Shown here: piece by piece, positions 32,134 to 45,698 of the stretch
Layout of the letters: each line of letters starts with the position of its first letter
Numbering within the stretch: position 1 is the first letter of the stretch
Assembly: GCA_963082975.1 (NCBI GenBank)
Contig: OY720346.1
Span: 42,881,296 to 42,945,295, forward strand
Length of the DNA stretch: 64,000 bases
Reading direction: 5' to 3'
From: Labia minor
Lineage: Eukaryota; Arthropoda; Insecta; Dermaptera; Spongiphoridae
Translations under genes and position numbers: made by a program
The notes under the pieces: generated by a model
Databases searched by the model: none
The model's input: the letters and a program-made list of their open reading frames with translations, nothing else
What the model was told of the DNA's origin: nothing

Positions 32134-35100
32134 TCACGATTCCCCATTACCACTATCATCTCCATCTTCATATTCGGGTTCCTCTTCATCATCATCATCA
32201 CAATCATCCTAAAAATAATAAAAAATAATTATATAAAAAACTAATTCTTTAATTAGAAATAAAAGTTTTTTTTTAAAAATGAATACAAATCATGTGACTT
32301 TTAAAAAAATATGAATCCAAATTACAAAACATGAATATTTTATTTTATTATTTTAATTATGGATATGCAATTTTAAATATTATTATTATTAAAATCTCAA
32401 AAGCTATAGTGCATATTCAAATATATCCAACTAATTACCGACCGACGATAGTAAGGGAGGTATTGTTTTCACACCAAATTTCACATGTGGAGATTTTTAC
32501 ATATCTCCACGAATCATGCATTTTCTAAACAGAAAAAAGTATTTTTAGCATGATGTCTGTCCGTCCGTCCGTATAGATGTGTACAGCCTGAACGGCTCAA
32601 CCGATTTTGATGAAATTTGGTATATTTACTTAATGCATCAGTGGGATGAATTGATCAACTTTTGGTGCAATTCCGGAAACCGGAAGTGGTAGTATTAGCG
32701 ATCGACGATAGGAAGGAAAGGGTTATTTTCACACCAAAGGAGATTTTTTTATATATCACCACGAATCATGCACTTTGTATTGGTTTTATCCTCGAGAAAA
32801 ATCATATTTATTAGTTTTTTCTTGATTTAAAATTATATGACGTCATCCAGCCATTCATGACGTCACAGCCTGGTCTTGCATATATATTATAAATAAAATA
32901 AAATTAAAAATGTTTATATTTATTATTTATGTATCCATATCTGTTTTTTATTACATTAATAGATATATTAAAATTATTTGAAATTGTTTCTGTAGCTGGA
33001 AATTAATTTATTTCAAACAGTCGGTCGGTTCGGACCTGGCCACAGGTCAACTTATTTTTATTAGTTTTTGAGAAAAATAAAATGAGTAACAAAATAATAT
33101 GGAAATTTCAGCTATCCATAAATATTCATTATTTATAAATAAAAAGTTTACATTTAAATAAGAATAAATTATCTATTCTGACTATCTACTTACTACTTGT
33201 TTTTTAATTTATTTTTATTAAAAAAATAGAAAAAAATAAGTACTAATACTTTCACGACAAGTTTCGTATTATATGTATTTCTTACCTCATCGTCGTCCAA
33301 ATCATAAACGTCATCATCATAAAAATCTGTCATATCAGCTGCATGATCAGTGGCTGGTTTCACTCTAGTTTTAATGCAATAATCTTCTAAAGTGAGGGGC
33401 ACAACTACACCATCACGTTCGGCTTCCAATCGAGCAGCCGATACCTGAAATAAACATAAATAAATTAATTAGAAAAATATTTTTTTTTAATATTTATATA
33501 AAAGAGATCAAGTTATTAGTTATTACTGTCAAAACTTATTACGTTTTATACATCTAAAAAAATAATTTGACATTTTTTAGATGGATTTCCTTTTGTCAAA
33601 CGGATGAAACTTATTTCTTCTTCTTCCTAGCCGATAACTTCCTGACGGAAGTTTCGTGGTCCTAATACTCTCACGCCCCCACGTCTCGAATTTCGAGAGT
33701 TAAGACTCTAGATCGATGACGACCACTAGCTGCACCCGAATGAAGGTCGGTAGCCAAGTCAACCCGCACCTGGCCGGTATTCTGCCCTGTCTCCGCGTTT
33801 ATACAGTCCACCGAATTTTCAAGGTGCGATAGGAGTGAAGAGGTATCTATCGTATTTATATATTAATCCCTCTTTTTAGCCCTTCGAGCAAAAATAGATA
33901 TTAAGGATTCATCCCATTCCATTTCATCCCACTTTCGATTTTTCAGGAACAAAAGTTTTCTTTAATTATTTAGGCCTTACAAGCCGTTGTTAGATGTATC
34001 AAGCGGATACACTAATGATTATTCTACCATTTTCGTAAAATTTAGTAAAAAATAAGTAAATTAGAAACATTGATGTATGAAATTATGTAAATAATTATTG
34101 AACTCAGAATAGAAAAGTATTTTCAAATGCATTTATGGTCATCAACCCCCTCCTTGCATTGATGTAGTACCATCGGTAGCGACCACTTTGGCTATCAGAG
34201 ATTTAGAAAGTTAAGCGGCCCATACACTTTCAGTTTAACGGCGCATTTTGTCATGTGTGACGTCATGTCTGAGCGATAATCTGTATGAACTGTGTTGTGC
34301 ATACTCAGTTCTCAGGACCCTGTTTTCTTCCAGTAAACTGCACAGGTCACTCAGCTTATCATTCAGTTCTTTGAGTTCCATTTCACCCTTTGCCAAGACT
34401 TCATCAAAAAATAAATCTTTGCCCCTTGATTTCATAGAAACATACTGTTCGCTTCCTGAACTTTAGAATACATGTTCAGAATATTTTAATAGAATCAAAA
34501 AGGCATTAATGAGATACCAATGTTTTCGCTGTTTCCTTCTTTTCTTTGTGTTTCTTCAACTAAAAGAACTGGCAATTAGTATACAAACAACTTTTCTTTT
34601 AATGGTCTTTATATTGAATCAAATATTAAAATAACACTATGTGCACTCAAATTAATAAAACTGACAAGAGTAAGCAAAAATTGTAAAACAAACTAGATGA
34701 ACCCACACACTTTCACTTCAGTTTATTGTACAGTTTGTTTATAAACGTCGACCTGTATGGGCCGCGCTTTATATTTGTAAAGTATATTACGGCCAAGCAG
34801 TGGAATATTTCAGGGCGAGAAACAACTAAAAAGTTCAGTTTTGGTATGAAGAGTATAATCTCATAAAAACACATGTCACGACCCAGTGATTGTCAGAAAT
34901 CAACATAAATGAAACGCTGTGGAGATTTTTAAAGTGGAGAGTGAAGAGCAGAATAAAAACGTAGAATGATAAATATTACTTCCATAATTAATGAGACAAC
35001 ATTCATATAACGCTCATTCCATCAACATATTTGGAAGTCTTCTTTCTTTTTCTTTTAAGAGATGGTCAATAAAATGTATTAGAGTTGGAAAGTTTGTTCT

Positions 35101-37232
35101 TACAGTAAGGAGCTTAGCATATATAAGGTTTGGATTGCTTTAATGTAGGGAGTTCGATCAAACACCTCCAGAGGAGCTTTCTTTTAATTGATGATGTAGA
35201 GCCCAAGAATGAATGCATCCAAGGATCCAGCTTCAAGTTTATAATCACCTTTGTTTGAAAGGGAGTGGAATATTTGGACTGTTATCGATCTTTTGATAAT
35301 ATCTTGTAGGTTGATTATAGTGTCTGGGTTTCCCATGGGATAGACTTAATAACATCTGTAATCCTCAAACCCAAAGATATTGCTCTTAACTCCCCAGCAA
35401 TAAAAAATAAAAGTTAGTTTCATCAAGTAATCTAGAAAGGATTGTATCTGGTTCTTTGTTTTGCTATTTTAACTTGGTTGTCATCTTTGTCATTAATCTG
35501 GGAATTGAGTTCGAACTATCTGCAACATTATCTCGTTGATGTTATATAGTCAAATACTGGTTTTATACCTTATGATTAACAAATATTAAATAAATGTCAG
35601 GCGTTGACATCATTTTGACCAATTCCACATTATTATTTACCTGTTTTCGTATAATATTTTCATATTCTTTATCTCGTCCTTTTGTATCACGCCAACGGCG
35701 ATACATTACGGAAGCATCAACGTTGGCCGGACTAAAGGTGTTGGGCTCATTGAGTAACGAAATAACAGAAAGAAGAATTGTTCTATAACAAAAAACAAAA
35801 ACAAAATTACAATTAGAATTACATTAATTATTCAAATACAATAGAATTATTCATTAAAAAAAAATATAAAATCTAGATTTTAAAAAATATTAAATGATAA
35901 TAATTTTTTCTTTTCAAAATCTATTATGAAAATAAGAGTGAAAAAATGAAAGTTGCGTGTAATTCTGCTCTAATTAATTAATATACGTATTAAATAAATA
36001 TTATTTGGTATGCTTTCTTAAAAGAAAAAAAAATATTCACATAAAAAAAGGAAGAATACGTGAGAATGAAAGTTTTATTATTTATTAAAAATTTATAAAT
36101 AAATATAACAAATAATTATACAAAAATAAATCAATAAATTACCGAACATTTTGGGTGGGATTCCATCGTTCGCATGGTAATTCACCACTTTGAGGATCAT
36201 CAACTGGCGGATGAAGTATCGAAATACATAAATCACCATTCTATTAAAAAAAAAAATTATATTAATTAAAGAGATTATTGAACCATGAAATCATTTAAGT
36301 CAGCAATTCTAATATTAAAAATTACAATATTTTTTATATAAAAATAAATCATAATCAAAAATCTGCATTTTAATAATTATGTAAATGGTATAAATGAATT
36401 ATTTGATTGGAAACAATTATTTCTAAATTTAATTTAAATATACAAGAAAAAAAACGTATACTTTAAATTAAAGAATGTTTTCTTATGATGTAGTTTTTTA
36501 ATTTTAAATATAAATAAAAAAACTCCCTCTAATAATATACGAGGGTGGGATGAAAAGTTTCTGGCCTGACCAAGAAAAACGATGTTTTTAAATTTTTTTT
36601 TTTTTGCTATATTTTTCAACAAAATCTCCAATAACACTGATACATGTCTAATAACGGTGTTCTAATTAATTTAATTAATTAATTATTTAATCGACGCAAA
36701 AACTCGTTTGGATTACGCCTATAGCGCCAAATTGTCGGTAGAAATGTTTTTTCGAAGCAGTTTTTGGTCTAACATTAGCAAACGCGGCACCCACGTTGGA
36801 CACAGCTTTCCATATTCAAATGGTTGTGCAAAATATTTCGTACACGTTCAGCTGATATCGTACACGTCTCAGCTATCTTGAATGTTGAAAAATAAAGCAA
36901 AAAAAAAAAAATTTAAAAACATCGTTTTTCTAGGTCAGGCCGTAAACTTTTTACTCCACCCTCGTGTAATATAAAGATTAGATTTTTTTCTCATGGGTAA
37001 TTTTTAATAAATGAAAAAAGTACAATATTTCCACACACTTGAGTATTTCTCAATCCTTTATCTAATAATAATAATTATAATTAGAACACCTTGTGAGAAT
37101 ATTCTTATATTTCCTTAAACATTTAAAATAATAACACATAAAAATAAAGTAAAAATAAAGATAAAATTTCGATAATTTTCTTTATATTCATTCACATATT
37201 TTATATATGAGTTTAATTTAACTTTCACGTGC

Positions 37233-37269
<37 letters not shown>

Positions 37270-40168
37270 CAATTTCACTTTTCTTATCTTGATAGATTAA
37301 AATTATTTAAAATAATAAAATAAGTTTAAAACGTTAAATTTTTAAACTACAAACAAAAAAAATACATTTAATTATTTAAATTTAAAATACATTTATTTTA
37401 AATAAATATTTAATTTTTAAAAATATTGATAATTAATTTACTGTTTAGATATACTTAATAAAATATTAATTTATTATTTGGATTGTAAGAGTAATAATCT
37501 ATCTATCTATCTCTATGGCTCTTCGGAACTCAAAAGTTCTTGGCTGCAGCAACCATATTTCCCCAAGTGTCCCTATCCTGAGCCATAACCATCCAACTCC
37601 TACCCTCTTCCATCTCTCTCACGTCTCTTCCAACATTGTCCGCTCACCACGTCCTTGGTCTTCCAAGTAAACATTTCCCAATCTGTCTATATTTAAGTGT
37701 AATAATAGTAAATTAAAATTTAACTATGAATTAGAATTAAATTATTAAATAATTAATTAATTATTGTTGGGAATAAATCTGAATTATAAATACTTTATAT
37801 AAACTTATCTAAATGTATATATGTATGTATTTATAACAAAATTAAAAAAAGATTCGAAAAAAAATTAAATATTCAAATAAAGAAAACAAATTATAATTAA
37901 TTTTACTAGTCAATTATTATTATCAGCTTAAAATTAAATTTTATTAAATTGAATATAAGGGGGTAAAGGCCTTCTAGACGTTCTTTATAATGTTACTTTC
38001 TTACAAATATATAAATGACTTGTTCTATGACTCATAAAAGGTATGATTATTACGAAAGTATGAATGTATTTATAATAATAGTAATAATAATCAGTTATCA
38101 AAATGACTAAGCCAATTTCTATTATTTCTAATCTATGAATGATTCAAATACATCTAAATTTTTATTTATTAATTAATTCAACTAAATTTACATATCATTA
38201 ATAGATTTTTTTAATAATCTATTTTGAAATTGAAACAAAATTGTATTTTTAATATATTTTTTCATTAGTGTCATTCATTATTCTTATCAGGTTCAAATAA
38301 GTCACGGGCTTAAATAAATGATGCATACTAATCAATAGAGGGAGGGGGTTTCTTTTCACTTTCAAATTCATAAAATTACCTGCAAATCTTTTCGTTCATA
38401 TTGTATAGATTCCAATATTTATTACTTTTCTTTATAATAATAACAATAACCACATCAAACTCAAAATTCCTATTAACTATTATTATTAATATATTATTTT
38501 TATATTTTCTACATTAATAATTAATAATGAAAAGAAATAGTAGAATTTTGATTAAATTAAAAAATATATAATAATATTAAGTTCCCATATTTATTTATTT
38601 AAAAAAAAAACAAAAAAAAAACTGTGAGTTAAATAAGATTATTAATATTTTTGAAAGGTATCGATTCTGTCTTTATTCAATAAATTTGAATGACCTACTA
38701 TCTACTTTATTTATTATGTTATATTATTCTTATTTTTAATATTATAATATAATTGATAAAAAAAAAAGTAAAAGTATACTATATATTGATGACATTAAAA
38801 TGATTTGTATGATGTATAATGATATTTTTTTTATTAAATTTATTTCTATTTATTATATGAATTGAAATATAACTATAGAATTTATGTCTTTCATTTTTTT
38901 TTGTAATAGTTCCCCACCATTTCTTCTTAAACAATTATATGCGATAAAATTAACTGAAAAACCGTTTATGAAATTAAAAATGTTTTTTTTTCACTTACTT
39001 CGTCATTGAAGGATGTTAATATTGTATTTAAAAATTGATAGCCCCCTTAAAAATTTTAAATTTTAAATTTCTTTCCTCAAGGTTATTTTTTCTTTGTAGT
39101 AGTCAATTTTATTGTAATAGTAAATTTTTTAAAAATTTCAAAATTTTAATAAATAATTAAAATGATACATAAATAGATTAAAATAAAAAATTGTACAATA
39201 TTTTTGGTAAAAGTTTAAAAATTTAATATTCTAAATATTTTTACTATTACTTTTCTTTTGAATTCAATAAAAATAAGAAATTAATATCCGTTTTATAGAC
39301 ATGTTTTTTATTTCTTTTATCACGATAATTAATTTAAATAATTCTACCTTGATAATTTATTCAAATAAAAGCAAAACATTTAATTAAATTTATATTTTAT
39401 TATTGTTATCTTATTTTTTTTTACTTACATAAAATAGGATTTAATGTTTTTTTTTAGTTTGTGTTTTATTTAAAATTCTAATGATAGTTGTGTTTCTTGG
39501 TCTTTCTCTTTTTTTGAAATGCAATGAAGCAACGACGATTGCATCGAAAATAAATACCTTAGAGGTAAATGGCCTGCCTAAGGCATTGGTTCTTTTTTTA
39601 TTTTTATTTTTTTTTTTTTATCTCTTTCCACTTACCTCGTAAACGTTGGGATGCCAGACTTTAGTTAGAAAACGAATCGTGGGCGGAGAATATGGATAAT
39701 CTGGAGGAAATTTCATATTTGCCTAAAAAAAAAAAATAACATTAATAATAATAATAATAAAAATGGGTGTAGGTCAAGGTCGGTATTAGGAGGATATTTT
39801 GAATTATTAATAAAAACAAAAAGAATCGTGAGATTTATTTTAATAAAAATTAAAAATTAAAAAAAAAAATAAAAAAAGAGTGAGAAAGTAATCGTTAATT
39901 TTCAAGGGCGGTTTTTTTAACTTTTTTTTTTTTATTATTTATGCTATTGGCCAGAAGCCATCCCTTCACATACACATAGAAACCTATTCAACTCTTAAAA
40001 GTTAATGACCAGCCAGTCAGTCACTCAGCTAGCCAGTCAACCAACCAGCAAACCAATGACTATTCAAATACACAAAAATCATTTTTATTTTTAAATTCAA
40101 AATCAAACAAAAAACTAATAAACAAATTAATGTGGATCAACCTAGATGTGGTTCTAGTAGATAAAACA

Positions 40169-40204
<36 letters not shown>

Positions 40205-43200
40205 AATAAATAAATAAAACATACACCTGAATTATGAAAATATAATAAATAAGAAAAGTTTAAAATATATAATTTCATTAATTATCTTTTTAAATCCACT
40301 TCATTCATTAAATGAAAATCTCCACAAAACGATTTACAATTATATAAAATAAATCAATTAATATTATAAAGACAAAAATTTACAAATTTATTTATTGTTA
40401 TTATCTCAAAAATGTTAATTTCAAATTTTAATGTAATTTAAAATTAATCTTCCAATGATTTTTGTTTATAGATTAATTAGAGATAATCATGAGACTAATA
40501 AATATGTATTAATTATATTTATAAGATATATAAAAAATATATTATATTATAATTTTTATTTTACTATATGTATGTGGAATCTGTGATATTTTAATATAAA
40601 TGGAACGTAACTTATAATATATACACATTAATTAATTTGTTAATTCATGTGACTTGCTTAAAAGATATAAAATTTGTATCTCTTATAAAAATTTCTCTTC
40701 CTGTTCCTTTAGAAATGTCGAAAAGGTCTTAAAAAAAGTTTTCTCGCTCTATCTTATCTACCGAACTGTGGCTATTCTAAATATTGATCTTAAATGTATC
40801 GATTCTATTAAAATAAACGACCCTTTCACCAAACCACCCAGCAATACATAAACATCAATCAATTTTAGATTAATTCATATTCACAAAAATAAAAATTAAT
40901 TTTTAAGAAAATTCTTTATTTCTCTAATGTAAAATATATATTTATTTAAATAATTAAAATAAATCAATCAATCAATTTATATAATTTTAAGAATTATTTA
41001 GTATTTAACATTTGTTTTCATTGATGTATTTATATCTAAAAAAAAATTTCTATGACGATATTTCCTACTTGGCCCTGAAAAATTGTTTCTCTCTTTCTTC
41101 CGGAATTTTAAAATTTATATGCACACCTTGAATGTTGAATGAATTTATAAATAAAGCAAATATATAAATAAAAGAGAGAAATAAAATCGTATAAAAATAC
41201 TATAACACAAATGAATTAAATTTTAATTTAAAAATTAATTTTTAATAAAATTATTTAAATGATTATTTTTCTATTTCAAACTAGCTAGTTAGACCACATT
41301 AGGCGCTCTTCGCACTTATGTTATGTTGGTGAAGTAAAGTTTGTAAATATTTTTATTAATTCTATATCTAGAAAACGAAATTTTGAATGTCTCAGGTCCT
41401 CTTTTATTTTCATTATTAAAGGACTTTATATATTTCTATTTTAGATCTATATCTTTCCGTCTTTCTAAATTTTCTGATTTTTTTGTTCTCGTCTGTTTCA
41501 AACTTCTAAAAGCCAAATGACTTTTTCTATTTAAAGTTTATTTTCTCTCTCAAACTGAGACTCAGAAGATTGAGTCTCAGTATGATCTAACTTATCTCTT
41601 TTTAGTCTCTGTTCCTTCTCTTCTTGTGTCTCATGTATGACCATTTCTTTCCAAAGCCTCTCTCTTCTTTCTAAAACTGGGACTCAGAAGATGAAGCCTT
41701 AGCATGATATCCCTATCACGATGTTGATTTTTTTCTAATTGGGACTCAATTAATCCTTTTTTAAATTTTACGTTCCCTATCTTTGTTTTGTTCTAATTCT
41801 ATTCTTCTATTTTCTGAATCTAACAAATCAGATGACCTTACTTCAATTGATTTTAATTGTTCTTTTCTTTGCCTAGTATTCTTTAAATTCCTACTTAAAT
41901 TAGATTTTTTGGGAGGTATTATGACAATATAAATGAAATTTAAAAAAATTAATAAATTGCAAATATTTGTATAAACTTAAAAATTTAATTAGAATGTAAA
42001 TAAATAAATTAAATAAATATGAAAAAATAAAAAAATAATTGAATTTTTAATTTAATGAATTAATTAATAAAAATTCAGATATAAATAAATCAATTTATAT
42101 GAATAAATATATTTAATTAAAAATTAAAATGAATTGAAATGTTATGAAATTATCTAAAAAAAAAAAAAAAAAAAAAAAAGTAAAAAAATAAACATAAAAT
42201 ATATATATTAATATAGAATAATTTTAGAAAAATGTGATCTAAATATTTAATTCAATTAATTAAAATGAGAACTTGTAGAATAAATTATTTAAATGATAAT
42301 TAAATATTAGAAATTAAAATAAAAATTTAAATATAATTATTCTTTGTATGGGAATTGCTAGAATTATTAATTTTATATTCATTGTCGGAAATGAATAGAC
42401 TTCTTAACTGAGCCACCAGAATGACAACATAAATTTTTAAAAATTAATTTCTGCGGTTATTGATTAGAGATTGATATAATATATAGCCCTTGTTCAAATA
42501 GGGCTATATAAGAATATTATGGTGTAGTTTTTTTAGCAATCGGTTATGTCAATTTTTAGTCTGAGACGTGACAATTTTCCAGAGAGACAGACAATTGTAT
42601 TTGAAAAATAGTAATCTTAATGAAATAGTATAAATTAATTTATTAAAAACTTGATGTCAACATTATTACAACAGTATTTTGAAAAGTTCTGTGTCTTATT
42701 AAAATTATAAAAAAAGAGAAAAATTATCTTTTTTTAATTATAATTTTAAAAAAGCATTTCAATTTAGGCCTGATTACTTGACAATAGTTCATCGATAAGA
42801 TTAACGATGACTGCCAATGGGTCAAGCCATTTTTTTATATATAAATAATATATATAACTTGTCTTTCTTTTCTAAGAGGTATACCAATTGACAATATACT
42901 TTAACTTTTGTTTCGTGGCTGTGAGGAACAATCATGGCTGGGGAGTTTATTTAAATAAAAACTGAAGAAAAAGATGCAATTATGTACAAAAACAAAAATA
43001 TTTATTCTTAAAAATTAATGCGCGGCCGCGTGTTTTAATGGTAACTTAAAAATTGAATCTTTTAATTATTTGTAAAAAAAAATCCCCTTTCTACATATTA
43101 AAATACAATTTAAATTTGAATCGGACCACCTTCTCCCTCTCTCTTTTATTTAAGAATAAATTTTTGAATAACCACACGTAAAGATTTATTAATCTATTTT

Positions 43201-45054
43201 TATTTTGTTTATTTATATATATACAGAGAGAGAGAGAGAATACAGGCATATGGTATAATGTTAATTTAATTTTAAAACATTTAAGTTATTTTTCGATTTT
43301 TAATTGTAATATAGATAAATTTAATAAAAATTATTAATTATATTATTATTTTGTAAATTATTAAAATTATAAAAAAAAGAGAAAATTTTCTCTTTTTTAA
43401 TTAGAATTTTAAATAATCATTTTAATTTAGGCTTGATTACTTGGCAAAAGTACATCGATAAGAAAAACGACGACTGCCAATGGGTCAAGCCATTTTTTTA
43501 TTTATTATTTTATAAAAAAATAATAATAAATATGACTTTCTATCTAATAGGTAAAATAAATACTATTTCAATAATAAAATAAAACTCTTCCCCTTGTATT
43601 CCCTCTCTCTTACTACCATGAATAATCTTTCCAATAAATAGAGCATTCAAGATATTAATATATTTGTGTTGCAGTGGTTTTAAATTATTAAATTAAATTT
43701 GTATTGCTTCTAATATTTAATAAAAAATATTGAATAGATTGTAGTTTTATATAGCTTATTAAAATTATAAAAAAAGAAAAATTTTCTTTTTTTTAATTTT
43801 AATTTTAAAAAAGCAATTTAATTTAGGCCTGATTACTTGACAATAGTGCATCGATAAGATTAACGACGGCTGCCAATGGGTCAAGCCATTTTTTTTATAT
43901 TATCAATTAAATTACATCCCTTGTTATCTTACATCAGTTGTACAAATTAATCTTATCAATTAGAAAGAGAAAGAGAGAGTATGTGTAATCAAAGGACAAC
44001 TACAATTTATATAATATTTTTATCTTAACTAACAAATAATGACATTTTTGAAAAAAAAAAAAAAAAAAAAAAAAATTAATTTATATATATTTGTATATAT
44101 TGTCACAATAAATTCCTCTAATAGATTAATATTTAATTTATTATTATTATTAACATGTATGTTGTTTGTCGAGTTGCAAATTTATTTTTAAAATAAACTT
44201 CTCTCTTTCTAATCCCCGACTCTGGTAAAGTTTTAAATATAATTCACATGTACACACACACAGATGAAGATTTAGTGACGTTGAATATTAAAAGAAGAAA
44301 TATCTCACCTCCACTCTTTTGCCTCTCCTTCTAACCTTACATACAAACCAATGACATTGACACGATTTATAAAATACCCTTTAACATTAAATATATATTA
44401 AAAAAATCTAATCTCTTTTTTACTACTATGAAGATATTTTCAATATTTTTTTAATTTTTTTTTTTTTATTGTTTTTTTTTTGGAAGTGATGATAGAAAAA
44501 AAAATGATGGGAAAAAGTCTAAACGAAAGAGATAATTTTTTTTCTCATAATCAGTACGAAAGAGAGAGGTAACTATTACTACTGTACCAATTTCACTTTT
44601 TTTATTATTACTATCATTATTATAAGTATTCTATCAAACTAAGCAACGAAGCGTTATGCAAACTCCACACCAATCATTTTTTATTTTACTATTCAGAGAT
44701 TGACAATTTTTTTTTAATTTTATTTAATAAATCAAAGAATATCATTCAGAATAAGAATATTTTACATAACAGAAAAAATAATACAATAATATTAATAATA
44801 ATAATAATAATATGTAATATTTCTTATATACTAATTATATAATGGAAAATATTTTTGGGGATATTTGAATGGTATATTGTTTTTTTTAAACTGAAGAGGG
44901 AGGGATTTATAAATTTAAAATAAAATTAATTTTATATTTGTTAATTTTAATTTAATCAATGCTCAATTGAAAAATTAATTTGAATTTAATGTTGAAGAGG
45001 GGGGAGATGAAAATATAATCCAACTCAAATAACTTAAACATAATTGTATATAAG

Positions 45055-45087
<33 letters not shown>

Positions 45088-45661
45088 TTTAGTGTGAATT
45101 TATTCTAATTTTTAATTATATCAATATTATATATAATTTTTTTTTTTCTTTTTTGAATTATTTTGAAAAAAAAAATCAAAAGATAATGCATTTTTTAATA
45201 TAAGATAAAGATTTAAAACTGAATTCATTCAAGGCATACAAGTTGATAGTAATGCTTTTTATGGAAAATGATTGGCGTTTTACCTATAAAAGGCCAATGA
45301 TGGCCATTGCTAATTATTTTTTTTAATTTAAAGGTCCTTCCAACAAAATAACATCCTGAATATATATTCATAACAAAAATTGGCATCATAGTAAAGAAAG
45401 AATTATTTTCTTGGGAATGAAAGAAAATTCTCTGTGAAATGAAAAGTGAAAGTGATTGCATTAGATTTCTTTCAAACTCTCCACTTGAGTTTTAATTTTT
45501 TTAAGATATCCATCTATTAGTTATTTAACTAACATACTTTGTGGAAATCAATGTATTTTAAGCTGATTTAAAAATAGAATGCTAGAAGGACAATATTTAA
45601 AAAAAATATTGGAAATTTTAAAACGATAGTTACTGAAAAATAATAATTTAATTAGTTACTG

Positions 45662-45698
<37 letters not shown>

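Noticed and set aside
34248-34466. 72-codon plus-strand Ser/Leu-rich frame
   Set aside because: Complement of the coiled-coil frame in the TIR transposon.
39990-40060. Run of CAGCCAGTCAGTCACTCAGC-like units, considered as a structured repeat
   Set aside because: A simple CAG(T/C)CA-type microsatellite without stable pairing.
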